DNA of 64,000 nucleotides, taken from assembly GCF_900198195.1 (NCBI RefSeq), contig NZ_LT899436.1, positions 4,306,001 to 4,370,000 of the forward strand, read 5' to 3'. The stretch comes from Tenacibaculum jejuense (GTDB lineage: Bacteria > Bacteroidota > Bacteroidia > Flavobacteriales > Flavobacteriaceae). Shown one piece after another: positions 33,173 through 39,966 of the stretch. Position numbers and translations under genes: made by a program. A model generated the notes under the pieces. The model did no database searches. It saw nothing but the letters and a program-made list of their open reading frames with translations, and was not told the DNA's origin. How positions within the stretch are numbered: position 1 is the stretch's first letter; each line of letters begins with the position of its first letter.

Positions 33173-34225
33173 ATGAAAAAATCACTCTTAGCTAGAAATA
33201 ATGATTTGGCAAATACTACTCGCCAATTAGAAATATTATCTAACGGAATATTTCAAAATGGTGAATTACCAACATTTGCAGATAAGATAAAGGAGACAAA
33301 TCAGTTTCCTTTACGTCCAAAAAAGCTAGAAATTTTACAAATAAACTTAGGTTATATGTGTAATCAAGTTTGTGCGCATTGTCATGTTGATGCTGGTCCG
33401 GATAGAAAAGAAATTATGACCACAGAAACTATGCAACAATGCTTAGATGTTATTAAAAAAACTGGAGCACACACGTTAGATTTAACTGGTGGAGCGCCAG
33501 AAATGAATCCAAATTTCAGATGGTTTGTTGAAGAAGCTTCTAAAGCAGGAATCAAAGATTTTATCGTTCGTTCTAACTTAACAATTATTAGAGCCAATAA
33601 AAAATACTACGATTTACCAGAGTTCTTCAAAAAACATAATGTTCATGTTGTTTCTTCTATGCCACACTGGACAAGAGGAAAGACAGACAAACAAAGAGGT
33701 GACGGTGTTTTTGACAAGTCTATTAAAGCACTTCAAATGCTAAATGAAGTTGGATATGGAAAAGAAGGTTCTGGACTTCAATTGGATTTAGTTTACAATC
33801 CTTCAGGAGCATTTTTACCAGGAGATCAAGCAGCTTTAGAAAGTGATTTCAAAAAAGCATTGCATGAAGATTTTGATATTGTTTTCAACAGCTTATTTGC
33901 AATTACAAATTTACCAATCAGTAGATTTTTAGATTATTTAATCGCTTCTGAAAATTATGAAGATTATATGTATGCTTTAGTTGAAGCTTATAATCCAATG
34001 GCTGTAGAAAATGTAATGTGTACAAATACTTTATCTATAAGTTGGGATGGTTGGTTATATGATTGTGATTTCAACCAAATGTTAAACCTAAAAGTAGCAA
34101 GTAAAGTCAAGCACATTTCTGAATATAACGAAGAATTACTTCAAAACAGAAACATCATTATCAATCAACATTGTTACGGGTGTACTGCTGGAGCAGGAAG
34201 TAGCTGTCAAGGAACTGTTGCATAA
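33173..34225 (+). CDS. arsS: Arsenosugar biosynthesis radical SAM protein ArsS
   Basis: 350 residues. Radical SAM cluster Cys63-x3-Cys67-x2-Cys70 (LGYMCNQVCAHCHVDAGP), SAM-binding DLTGGAPEMNP, then the DUF3641 C-terminal region with more Cys (ENVMCTNTLSISWDGWLYDC) and the typical ending HCYGCTAGAGSSCQG, with Cys334, Cys337 and Cys345. ArsS adds a 5'-deoxyadenosyl group to dimethylarsinous acid, giving dimethylarsinoyl-adenosine, the step that makes the arsenic-sugar bond. Some relatives are selenoproteins; this copy uses Cys codons throughout. Stop is 3 bases before the rhodanese gene; arsM is four genes downstream. Confidence 0.93.
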   Translation: MKKSLLARNNDLANTTRQLEILSNGIFQNGELPTFADKIKETNQFPLRPKKLEILQINLGYMCNQVCAHCHVDAGPDRKEIMTTETMQQCLDVIKKTGAHTLDLTGGAPEMNPNFRWFVEEASKAGIKDFIVRSNLTIIRANKKYYDLPEFFKKHNVHVVSSMPHWTRGKTDKQRGDGVFDKSIKALQMLNEVGYGKEGSGLQLDLVYNPSGAFLPGDQAALESDFKKALHEDFDIVFNSLFAITNLPISRFLDYLIASENYEDYMYALVEAYNPMAVENVMCTNTLSISWDGWLYDCDFNQMLNLKVASKVKHISEYNEELLQNRNIIINQHCYGCTAGAGSSCQGTVA

Positions 34226-34228
34226 ACC

Positions 34229-34732
34229 ATGAAGACTAAAATTGTATTTTTTCTATCGTTTTTTATTTTTTCATTTACTTTCTCACAAAGTAGTTTAAAA
34301 CAGTTATTGAAAAAATACAATACTGAGTCTGTTCCATACATTACTGCTGAAGAGTTATCAAAAGAAAAAAGCGATTACATTTTATTAGATGCTCGAGAAT
34401 CTAAAGAATATGATGTTAGCAGTATTAAAAATGGAATCTTTGTTGGTTATCAAAATTTCGATTTAAAAAGAACTACAGATGTAATTTTAGCGAATAAGAA
34501 AGATGCTAAAATAGTAGTATATTGCTCTCTCGGAGTACGCTCTGAAGACATTGCAGAACAGCTTAAGAAAAAAGGATTTACCAATGTATTTAATTTATAC
34601 GGAGGTATTTTTGAATGGAAAAACAAAGGCTTTACTGTGATTAACACAAATAACAAGCCTACAGAAAAAGTACATGCTTTTGATAAAGAATGGGGAAAAT
34701 GGTTAAAAAAGGGCATAAAAGTATATGAGTAA
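34229..34732 (+). CDS. Exported rhodanese-domain protein of the arsenosugar operon
   Basis: 167 residues with a signal peptide (KIVFFLSFFIFSFTFSQ). One rhodanese domain: YILLDARESKEYDVSSIKNG, catalytic loop VVYCSLGVRSEDIAEQL with the persulfide Cys, then YGGIFEWKNKG. The six-residue loop CSLGVR is of the sulfur-accepting rather than phosphatase type. Being exported and in an arsenic operon, it might transfer sulfur to arsenic (thio-arsenicals) or to a thiol partner; this is inference. Overlaps the next gene by 8 bases. Confidence 0.87.
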   Translation: MKTKIVFFLSFFIFSFTFSQSSLKQLLKKYNTESVPYITAEELSKEKSDYILLDARESKEYDVSSIKNGIFVGYQNFDLKRTTDVILANKKDAKIVVYCSLGVRSEDIAEQLKKKGFTNVFNLYGGIFEWKNKGFTVINTNNKPTEKVHAFDKEWGKWLKKGIKVYE

Positions 34733-35327
34733 AAATTTGCTGATGATTTTTACGCGAAACCCAGAATTGGGTAAAGTAAAAACAAGGCTTGCAAAATCTC
34801 TAGGAGATCAAAAAGCATTAGATATATATAAATTCTTACTGAATAAAACCAAAGAAGTTACGCAGCATTTATCTTGTGATAAAGCTGTTTTTTATTCTGT
34901 AAAAATTAGAACTAACGATATTTGGGATACAGCGTATACAAAACACCAACAATCTGGAGAAGATTTAGGTATACGTATGCAAAATGCATTTACAGAAGCT
35001 TTTGAAAATGGTTACGAAAAAGTTGCTATTATCGGTAGTGATTTATTCGATTTAACTCCAGATCATATTAGTGAAGCTTTTGAAAAATTAGATCGTAACG
35101 ATGTTGTTATTGGTCCAGCAGAAGATGGTGGTTATTATTTATTAGCCAGCAAAAAAGTGTATCCTGAAATATTCCAAAACAAAGCTTGGGGAACCTCAAC
35201 TGTAAGACAAGAAACACTACAAGACTTACAAAAAGAAAGTGTACATTTATTACCAATGTTAAATGATGTTGATGTTATTGAAGACATTCAACAACACCCT
35301 GCGTTTCAACAATTTTTAAACTTATGA
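34725..35327 (+). CDS. Arsenosugar-type glycosyltransferase (TIGR04282/DUF2064 family)
   Basis: 200 residues of GT-A fold. N-terminal nucleotide loop NPELGKVKTRLAKSLG (Lys17, Lys19, Arg21), then GSDLFDLT in the metal-binding position and GPAEDGGYYLLASKK. Family members sit with arsM and arsS and are thought to act on the arsenic sugar, for instance by nucleotidyl or glycosyl transfer after the base is removed. Starts inside the rhodanese gene and overlaps the phosphorylase by 4 bases: translationally coupled. Confidence 0.9.
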   Translation: MSKNLLMIFTRNPELGKVKTRLAKSLGDQKALDIYKFLLNKTKEVTQHLSCDKAVFYSVKIRTNDIWDTAYTKHQQSGEDLGIRMQNAFTEAFENGYEKVAIIGSDLFDLTPDHISEAFEKLDRNDVVIGPAEDGGYYLLASKKVYPEIFQNKAWGTSTVRQETLQDLQKESVHLLPMLNDVDVIEDIQQHPAFQQFLNL

Positions 35328-36139
35328 AAAAACAACAGCTACAAGAAACTATAAATTATCTTAAAGAAAATGGTATTACAAATCCTAAAATCGGAATTGT
35401 ATTAGGTACAGGTTTAGGAAAATTAGTAGATGAAATTACAATAGAAACAGAAATCCCTTACAGTGATATTCCAAATTTTCCAGAAGCTACAGTAGAATTT
35501 CATTCAGGGAAATTAATCTACGGAGAATTAGCTGGTAAAAAAGTGGTTGTAATGTCTGGTCGTTTTCATTTATATGAAGGCTATACACCATGGGAAGTTA
35601 CTTACGGAATTCGAACTATGCACGGATTAGGAATTGAAAACTTATTAATTTCTAATGCAGCCGGAGCTATTAATTTATCATACAACAAAGGTGAATTAAT
35701 GCTTATTGAAGATCATATTAATTTACAAGGACAATCTCCTTTAGCTTTTGGTGAAGCCAAAGAATTCGGAAACATTTTTGCGGACATGTTAGAACCTTAT
35801 TCAAAAAAATTAAATGATTTACTGAAAGGTATTGCTCAAAAACACGACATAACGCTACACGAAGGAGTATATGCTAGTGTATTGGGTCCGCAATTAGAAA
35901 CGCGTGCAGAATACAGAATGCTTCAAATACTTGAAACAGATGCTGTAGGTATGAGTACTGTTCCTGAAGTAATTGTAGCAAAACAATTAAATATTCCATG
36001 TTGCGCTATATCTGTTTTAACTGATGAGTGCGATCCTAAAAATTTACAACCAGTAGACATTGCTGATATTATCGCAACTGCTGGAAAAGCAGAACCTAAT
36101 TTGGTCGCTATATTTAAAGATTTAATTAAAGAACTATAA
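35324..36139 (+). CDS. Purine-nucleoside phosphorylase (trimeric PNP/MTAP family), arsenosugar operon
   Basis: 271 residues, normal length. Phosphate-binding GIVLGTGLGKL and MSGRFHLYEGYTPWEV, LISNAAGAIN, and the ribose/base site LGPQLETRAEYRML, VGMSTVPEV. At the base-recognition site the motif is SVLTDECDP, with Asp where hypoxanthine/guanine-specific mammalian PNP has Asn243, and like the TDxD of MTAP, which binds adenine. In this operon it would logically split adenine from the dimethylarsinoyl-adenosine made by ArsS to give an arsenic ribose phosphate. It could equally be the ordinary salvage enzyme of the cell. Overlaps by 4 bases upstream and 1 base downstream. Confidence 0.9.
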   Translation: MKKQQLQETINYLKENGITNPKIGIVLGTGLGKLVDEITIETEIPYSDIPNFPEATVEFHSGKLIYGELAGKKVVVMSGRFHLYEGYTPWEVTYGIRTMHGLGIENLLISNAAGAINLSYNKGELMLIEDHINLQGQSPLAFGEAKEFGNIFADMLEPYSKKLNDLLKGIAQKHDITLHEGVYASVLGPQLETRAEYRMLQILETDAVGMSTVPEVIVAKQLNIPCCAISVLTDECDPKNLQPVDIADIIATAGKAEPNLVAIFKDLIKEL

Positions 36140-36552
36140 TGCTTAACAAACAAATAGCTGTTTTAACAATTAGACTAATTCTTGGATTTATTTTCTTTTT
36201 CCAAGGATTCGGAAAGGTATTCAAATTTGGGTTGGATAATGTTTACAAGAACTTCTTCCAATCTAGTTATGGTGAATTACTTCCTGACTTTTTATTGTTA
36301 TTTTCTGCTTACTTTACTTCTTTAGCGGAGTTTATCGGCGGTTTTTTGTTAGTAATTGGTTTAAAAAGAGATTATGCCTTATATACTTTAGCCTTAGTTT
36401 TAGTGATTGTAACTTTTGGTCACGGTTTAAAGGATCCTATTTGGGATTTATCTCATGTAATGTATAGAACAATACTTTTGGTAAGTTTATTATTATTACC
36501 AAAAGAACTTGATAAATTTTCTGTAGACTTTTTAATAAAAAAAGACAAGTAA
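36139..36552 (+). CDS. DoxX-family membrane protein
   Basis: 137 residues, four membrane helices (TIRLILGFIFFFQGFGKVFK; LLFSAYFTSLAEFIGGFLLV; YALYTLALVLVIVTFGHGLK; TILLVSLLLLPKELDKF). Matches the DoxX family by helix pattern and the RLILGFIFFFQGFGK start. DoxX proteins are linked to thiol and sulfur redox; here it lies between the phosphorylase (overlap 1 base) and arsM (2 bases). A role in arsenical export or membrane thiol redox is possible but unproven. Confidence 0.85.
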   Translation: MLNKQIAVLTIRLILGFIFFFQGFGKVFKFGLDNVYKNFFQSSYGELLPDFLLLFSAYFTSLAEFIGGFLLVIGLKRDYALYTLALVLVIVTFGHGLKDPIWDLSHVMYRTILLVSLLLLPKELDKFSVDFLIKKDK

Positions 36553-36554
36553 GA

Positions 36555-37523
36555 ATGAGTTATTTAGAAACAACAAAAGATGTATATAAAGAAGCAGCAT
36601 TAACTCCAGATGTAGGATTATGTTGTACTACTAACCCAATTTGGGAATTACCAGGATTAAAAATCCCTAAAATCATGCAAGAAATGAACTACGGTTGTGG
36701 TTCAACAGTGCATGCTAGAGATTTAACTAATAGTCCGAAAATATTATACGTTGGTGTTGGAGGTGGAATGGAATTATTACAATTCTCTTACTTCTCTCGT
36801 CAAAAAAATGGTGTTATTGGTTTAGATGTAGTAGACGAAATGCTAGAAGCTTCTCGAAAAAACTTTATTGAAGCTGAAGAGCAAAACGATTGGTTTAAAA
36901 GTGAATTTGTTGATCTTCGTAAAGGTGACGCAATGAATTTACCTGTAGAAGATAATTCTATCGATGTTGCTGCTCAAAACTGTTTATTCAACATTTTTAA
37001 AGCAGACGATTTAAAGAAAGCTATTGCTGAAATGTATCGTGTATTAAAACCTCACGGACGTTTAGTAATGAGTGATCCAACTTGTGAACAACCAATGAAT
37101 GACACTTTACGTAACGACGAACGTTTACGTGCTTTATGTTTAAGTGGAAGTTTACCAATTGCTGAATATGTAAAAATGTTAACTGACGCTGGTTTCGGTA
37201 CTATAGAAATTAGAGCTAGAAAACCTTACAGAATTTTAGATCCAAAAAATTACCCTACAGATGAATTGATTTATATCGAATCTATAGAAGTAGCTGCAAT
37301 AAAAGATCCTATGCCAGAAGATGGTCCATGTATTTTTACCGGAAAAGCTGCTATTTACTATGGTGAAGAAGAATATTTCGATGATGGTAAAGGACACACC
37401 TTATTACAAAATCAACCTTTAGCAATTTGTGATAAAACAGCTGCTGCTTTACAAGCTTTAGGAAGAGATGATATTTATTTTTCAGAATCTACATTCCATT
37501 ATGATGGAGGTGGATGCTGTTAA
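36555..37523 (+). CDS. arsM: Arsenite methyltransferase of the arsenosugar pathway
   Basis: 322 residues. SAM-binding motif ILYVGVGGGMELLQF (residues 63-77), GLDVVDEMLEASRKN and the acidic GDAMNLP. Cysteines that could form the As(III) triad: Cys48 (NYGCGST), Cys143 (AQNCLFNIF) and Cys195 (LRALCLSGS), plus the pair Cys23-Cys24 and a terminal Gly-Gly-Gly-Cys-Cys tail. The length and extended C-terminus fit the arsenosugar branch of ArsM, which methylates arsenite to dimethylarsinous acid for ArsS. Last gene of the operon, closed by a strong terminator. Confidence 0.93.
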   Translation: MSYLETTKDVYKEAALTPDVGLCCTTNPIWELPGLKIPKIMQEMNYGCGSTVHARDLTNSPKILYVGVGGGMELLQFSYFSRQKNGVIGLDVVDEMLEASRKNFIEAEEQNDWFKSEFVDLRKGDAMNLPVEDNSIDVAAQNCLFNIFKADDLKKAIAEMYRVLKPHGRLVMSDPTCEQPMNDTLRNDERLRALCLSGSLPIAEYVKMLTDAGFGTIEIRARKPYRILDPKNYPTDELIYIESIEVAAIKDPMPEDGPCIFTGKAAIYYGEEEYFDDGKGHTLLQNQPLAICDKTAAALQALGRDDIYFSESTFHYDGGGCC

Positions 37524-37538
37524 TAATCAAAACATATT

Positions 37539-37579
37539 ATAATCAAAAAAACGACCTTTTGGGTCGTTTTTTTGATTAT
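37539..37579. terminator. Bidirectional terminator of the arsenosugar operon
   Basis: Perfect 18-base inverted repeat (37539-37556 and 37562-37579) with core AAACGACC / GGTCGTTT and seven T at the downstream arm, 16 bases past the arsM stop. Confidence 0.9.
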
Positions 37580-37714
37580 ATAACTTTAGCAAATTCACAA
37601 CAAAAAGAAATAAAACAATTAAAAATCAGTTAAATAAGATATAGAATCGGCATTGTTTTTGATAAAAAACATATATTTATTTCATATTAAAAACCAATCT
37701 AAATCTTAAAAATT

Positions 37715-39076
37715 ATGAAAAAGCTACTTTTTGGTATCGCTACTATAGCTTTAGTTTCATGCGGTAAGGAAGAAACCGTTAACTACGCTCTATTTAAAGG
37801 AAATATTAAAAATCCTAATGGCAAAGAATTAAAAATTACAAACAGCTCAAACGAATTGGTTAGAACTATTAAAGTATTAGATGATGGTTCATTTACTGAC
37901 ACTATTTTTAATGCAAACGGACATCATCGTTTTAGTGACGGAAAAGAATCTTCTTCTTTTTATTTAAAAGATGGTTATGATCTTTCTTTAAATATGGATA
38001 CTAAAGAGTTTGATGAAACAATTGTTTACACAGGTAAAGGTAACGAAGTAAATAATTTCTTAGCTCAAAAATACCTAATCAAAGAAAGAGCTGGATCTCC
38101 TCCTGAGCTTTACGGACTAGAAGAATCTGCATACGTAGATAAAATGAACAATTTAAATAAGGAGTTGGAAAAAGCACTCGAGAAAGTCGATAGTGATTTT
38201 GCTGAAGAAGAAAAAATTAAAATCAAATACGAACAATTAACGCATATGATGAAGTACCAAGATGCGTATCGATATTTTTCTAAAAATAAAGACTTCACAG
38301 TTTCAGAAGCTTTTCCTATTGATTTGGAGAAAATAGATGTTACTAATGAGGAACATTTTGAGAAGTATGATGCTTATAAAGAAATTGTTCGTTATCATCT
38401 TTCAAAAACGGCAAGTAAAAATGCTAAAAAAGAAAATATTTCTTTTGAAGCTGCGGCAATTACTTATTTAAAAAATCAAAAAAGCGATGTAATAAAAAAT
38501 GATATATTGAAAGGCTTAGCATTTCAGGTATCTATTAGTAATCCGAACTCTGAAGTTTTATACAATGGTATTATGGAACTTTCTAATGATGAAGAGTTCA
38601 AAGAAAAATTAACGAAACAGTATACTTCAATGCAAAAACTTGCAGACGGTAAAGTTTCTCCATCATTTGAAAACTATGAGAATAACGCTGGAGGAACAAC
38701 ATCTTTAGCTGACTTAAAAGGAAAATATGTATACATTGATCTATGGGCTACTTGGTGTCAACCTTGTAAAGCTGAAATTCCATTTTTAAAGAAAGTAGAA
38801 GAAAAATACAGTGGTAAAAACATAGCTTTTGTTAGTATTTCAATTGACGCTAAAGCTGATCATGATACTTGGAAAAAGATGGTTAAAGATGAAGAACTAG
38901 GAGGAATTCAATTAATGGCTGACAAAGACTGGCAATCTAAATTCGTTTTAGATTATCAAGTTCAAGGAATTCCTCATTTTATTTTAATTGATCCAGAAGG
39001 AAACATTGTAAAATCTTATGCACCTAGACCTTCAAACAAGAAACTTATTGAATTATTTGACGAATTAAAGATTTAA
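37715..39076 (+). CDS. TlpA-like thiol-disulfide lipoprotein
   Basis: 453 residues. Lipoprotein signal ending at Cys (FGIATIALVSCGKEE). Residues about 20-115 resemble the DUF4369 domain found with such thioredoxins; a helical middle region follows; the last 140 residues form a TlpA/ResA-type thioredoxin domain with active site DLWATWCQPCKAEIPFLKKV and the cis-Pro segment VQGIPHFILID. Reduces or rearranges disulfides in the periplasm. It has its own terminator, made of the same hairpin core as the arsM terminator. Confidence 0.9.
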   Translation: MKKLLFGIATIALVSCGKEETVNYALFKGNIKNPNGKELKITNSSNELVRTIKVLDDGSFTDTIFNANGHHRFSDGKESSSFYLKDGYDLSLNMDTKEFDETIVYTGKGNEVNNFLAQKYLIKERAGSPPELYGLEESAYVDKMNNLNKELEKALEKVDSDFAEEEKIKIKYEQLTHMMKYQDAYRYFSKNKDFTVSEAFPIDLEKIDVTNEEHFEKYDAYKEIVRYHLSKTASKNAKKENISFEAAAITYLKNQKSDVIKNDILKGLAFQVSISNPNSEVLYNGIMELSNDEEFKEKLTKQYTSMQKLADGKVSPSFENYENNAGGTTSLADLKGKYVYIDLWATWCQPCKAEIPFLKKVEEKYSGKNIAFVSISIDAKADHDTWKKMVKDEELGGIQLMADKDWQSKFVLDYQVQGIPHFILIDPEGNIVKSYAPRPSNKKLIELFDELKI

Positions 39077-39107
39077 AAGTCAATAATATTACAGCATATT
39101 CATTGTT

Positions 39108-39136
39108 AAAAAACGACCTTTTTGGTCGTTTTTTTG
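39108..39136 (+). terminator. Terminator of the TlpA-like gene
   Basis: AAAAAACGACC (39108-39118) / GGTCGTTTTTT, five-base loop, T run. Core is the same as in the terminator at 37539. Confidence 0.85.
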
Positions 39137-39195
39137 CTTTATCAAGTAATGTATTGTAATTTATATCGACTATATACCCCACTTTATTAAAAAGA

Positions 39196-39870
39196 ATGTT
39201 AAATAAAAGTACCAATACTGCCATTTTATTGTTTTCAAATACTTCTCAAAAAGAAGTAAAAGAAAAGCAAATACATAATGGTCAACTTTTATTTAAACAC
39301 TTACATCAAAAAGCACTTTCTGAAGCTCAGAAAACAGGCTTAGACACTCTTGTTTTCAATGAAAACAATCAAAAAGGAAAAACTTTCGGTGAACGATTTT
39401 CTAATGCAATTGAAACGGTTTTTAATCAAGGATACGATCATGTAATTACTATTGGTAACGATAGTCCCGAGTTAAATTCAGAACATATTTTAATCGCTCA
39501 TGAAAATTTAATTGAACATAGAAACACCTTAGGTCCTGCTTTTGATGGTGGAGTATATTTAATAGGAATTTCAAAACAACAATTCCAAAAAGATGAGTTT
39601 GCTTCATTACCTTGGCAAACTTCAAAATTGTTAGAAGCTTTATCTACACTATTCACTAAAGAAAATTTATCACCTCTTCTTTTAACCCCTTTAAAAGATG
39701 TAGATTCTAAAAGTGATCTTTTTTACTTTTTAAACACTGAAAATTCTGTTTTAGAAAGTATCATTTTAACAATCATTTCAGTCTTCAGTATCCCTTTTTA
39801 CACTGAATGTACTTCTTCAGAAGCTTATATAAAAAGTCAGCACAATAAAGGTTCTCCCCTATTAGCTTAA
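39196..39870 (+). CDS. DUF2064/TIGR04282-like glycosyltransferase, diverged paralog
   Basis: 224 residues. The central motifs of the family are kept: TFGERFSNAIETVF, TIGNDSPELNSEHIL and GPAFDGGVYLIGISK. The N-terminal GxVKTRL loop that binds the nucleotide in the operon copy (34725-35327) is missing; the start reads NTAILLFSNTSQKEVKEKQI. The C-terminal 40 residues (from LESIILTIISVF) have no match to the paralog. It may be an accessory arsenosugar enzyme with changed donor use, or an inactive relic; it stands apart from the operon between two terminated genes. Confidence 0.75.
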   Translation: MLNKSTNTAILLFSNTSQKEVKEKQIHNGQLLFKHLHQKALSEAQKTGLDTLVFNENNQKGKTFGERFSNAIETVFNQGYDHVITIGNDSPELNSEHILIAHENLIEHRNTLGPAFDGGVYLIGISKQQFQKDEFASLPWQTSKLLEALSTLFTKENLSPLLLTPLKDVDSKSDLFYFLNTENSVLESIILTIISVFSIPFYTECTSSEAYIKSQHNKGSPLLA

Positions 39871-39892
39871 TCATATTATTTACTTGTTATGA

Positions 39893-39916
39893 ACTTTTAA
39901 GTAGTGACTTAAAAGT
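39893..39916. promoter_or_regulatory. Inverted repeat upstream of the Oar-like receptor
   Basis: Perfect 10-base arms ACTTTTAAGT (39893-39902) / ACTTAAAAGT (39907-39916), spacer AGTG, without a T run. Lies 23 bases past the glycosyltransferase stop and 50 before the receptor start; an operator or a weak terminator. Confidence 0.45.
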
Positions 39917-39966
39917 ATAAGCTATGCACACCTTTATTTTAATTAACTAAATCATTTTTCATTCTT

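Noticed and set aside
37539..37579. Regulatory palindrome after arsM
   Set aside because: The arms end in a T run right after the stop codon; it is best explained as a bidirectional terminator.
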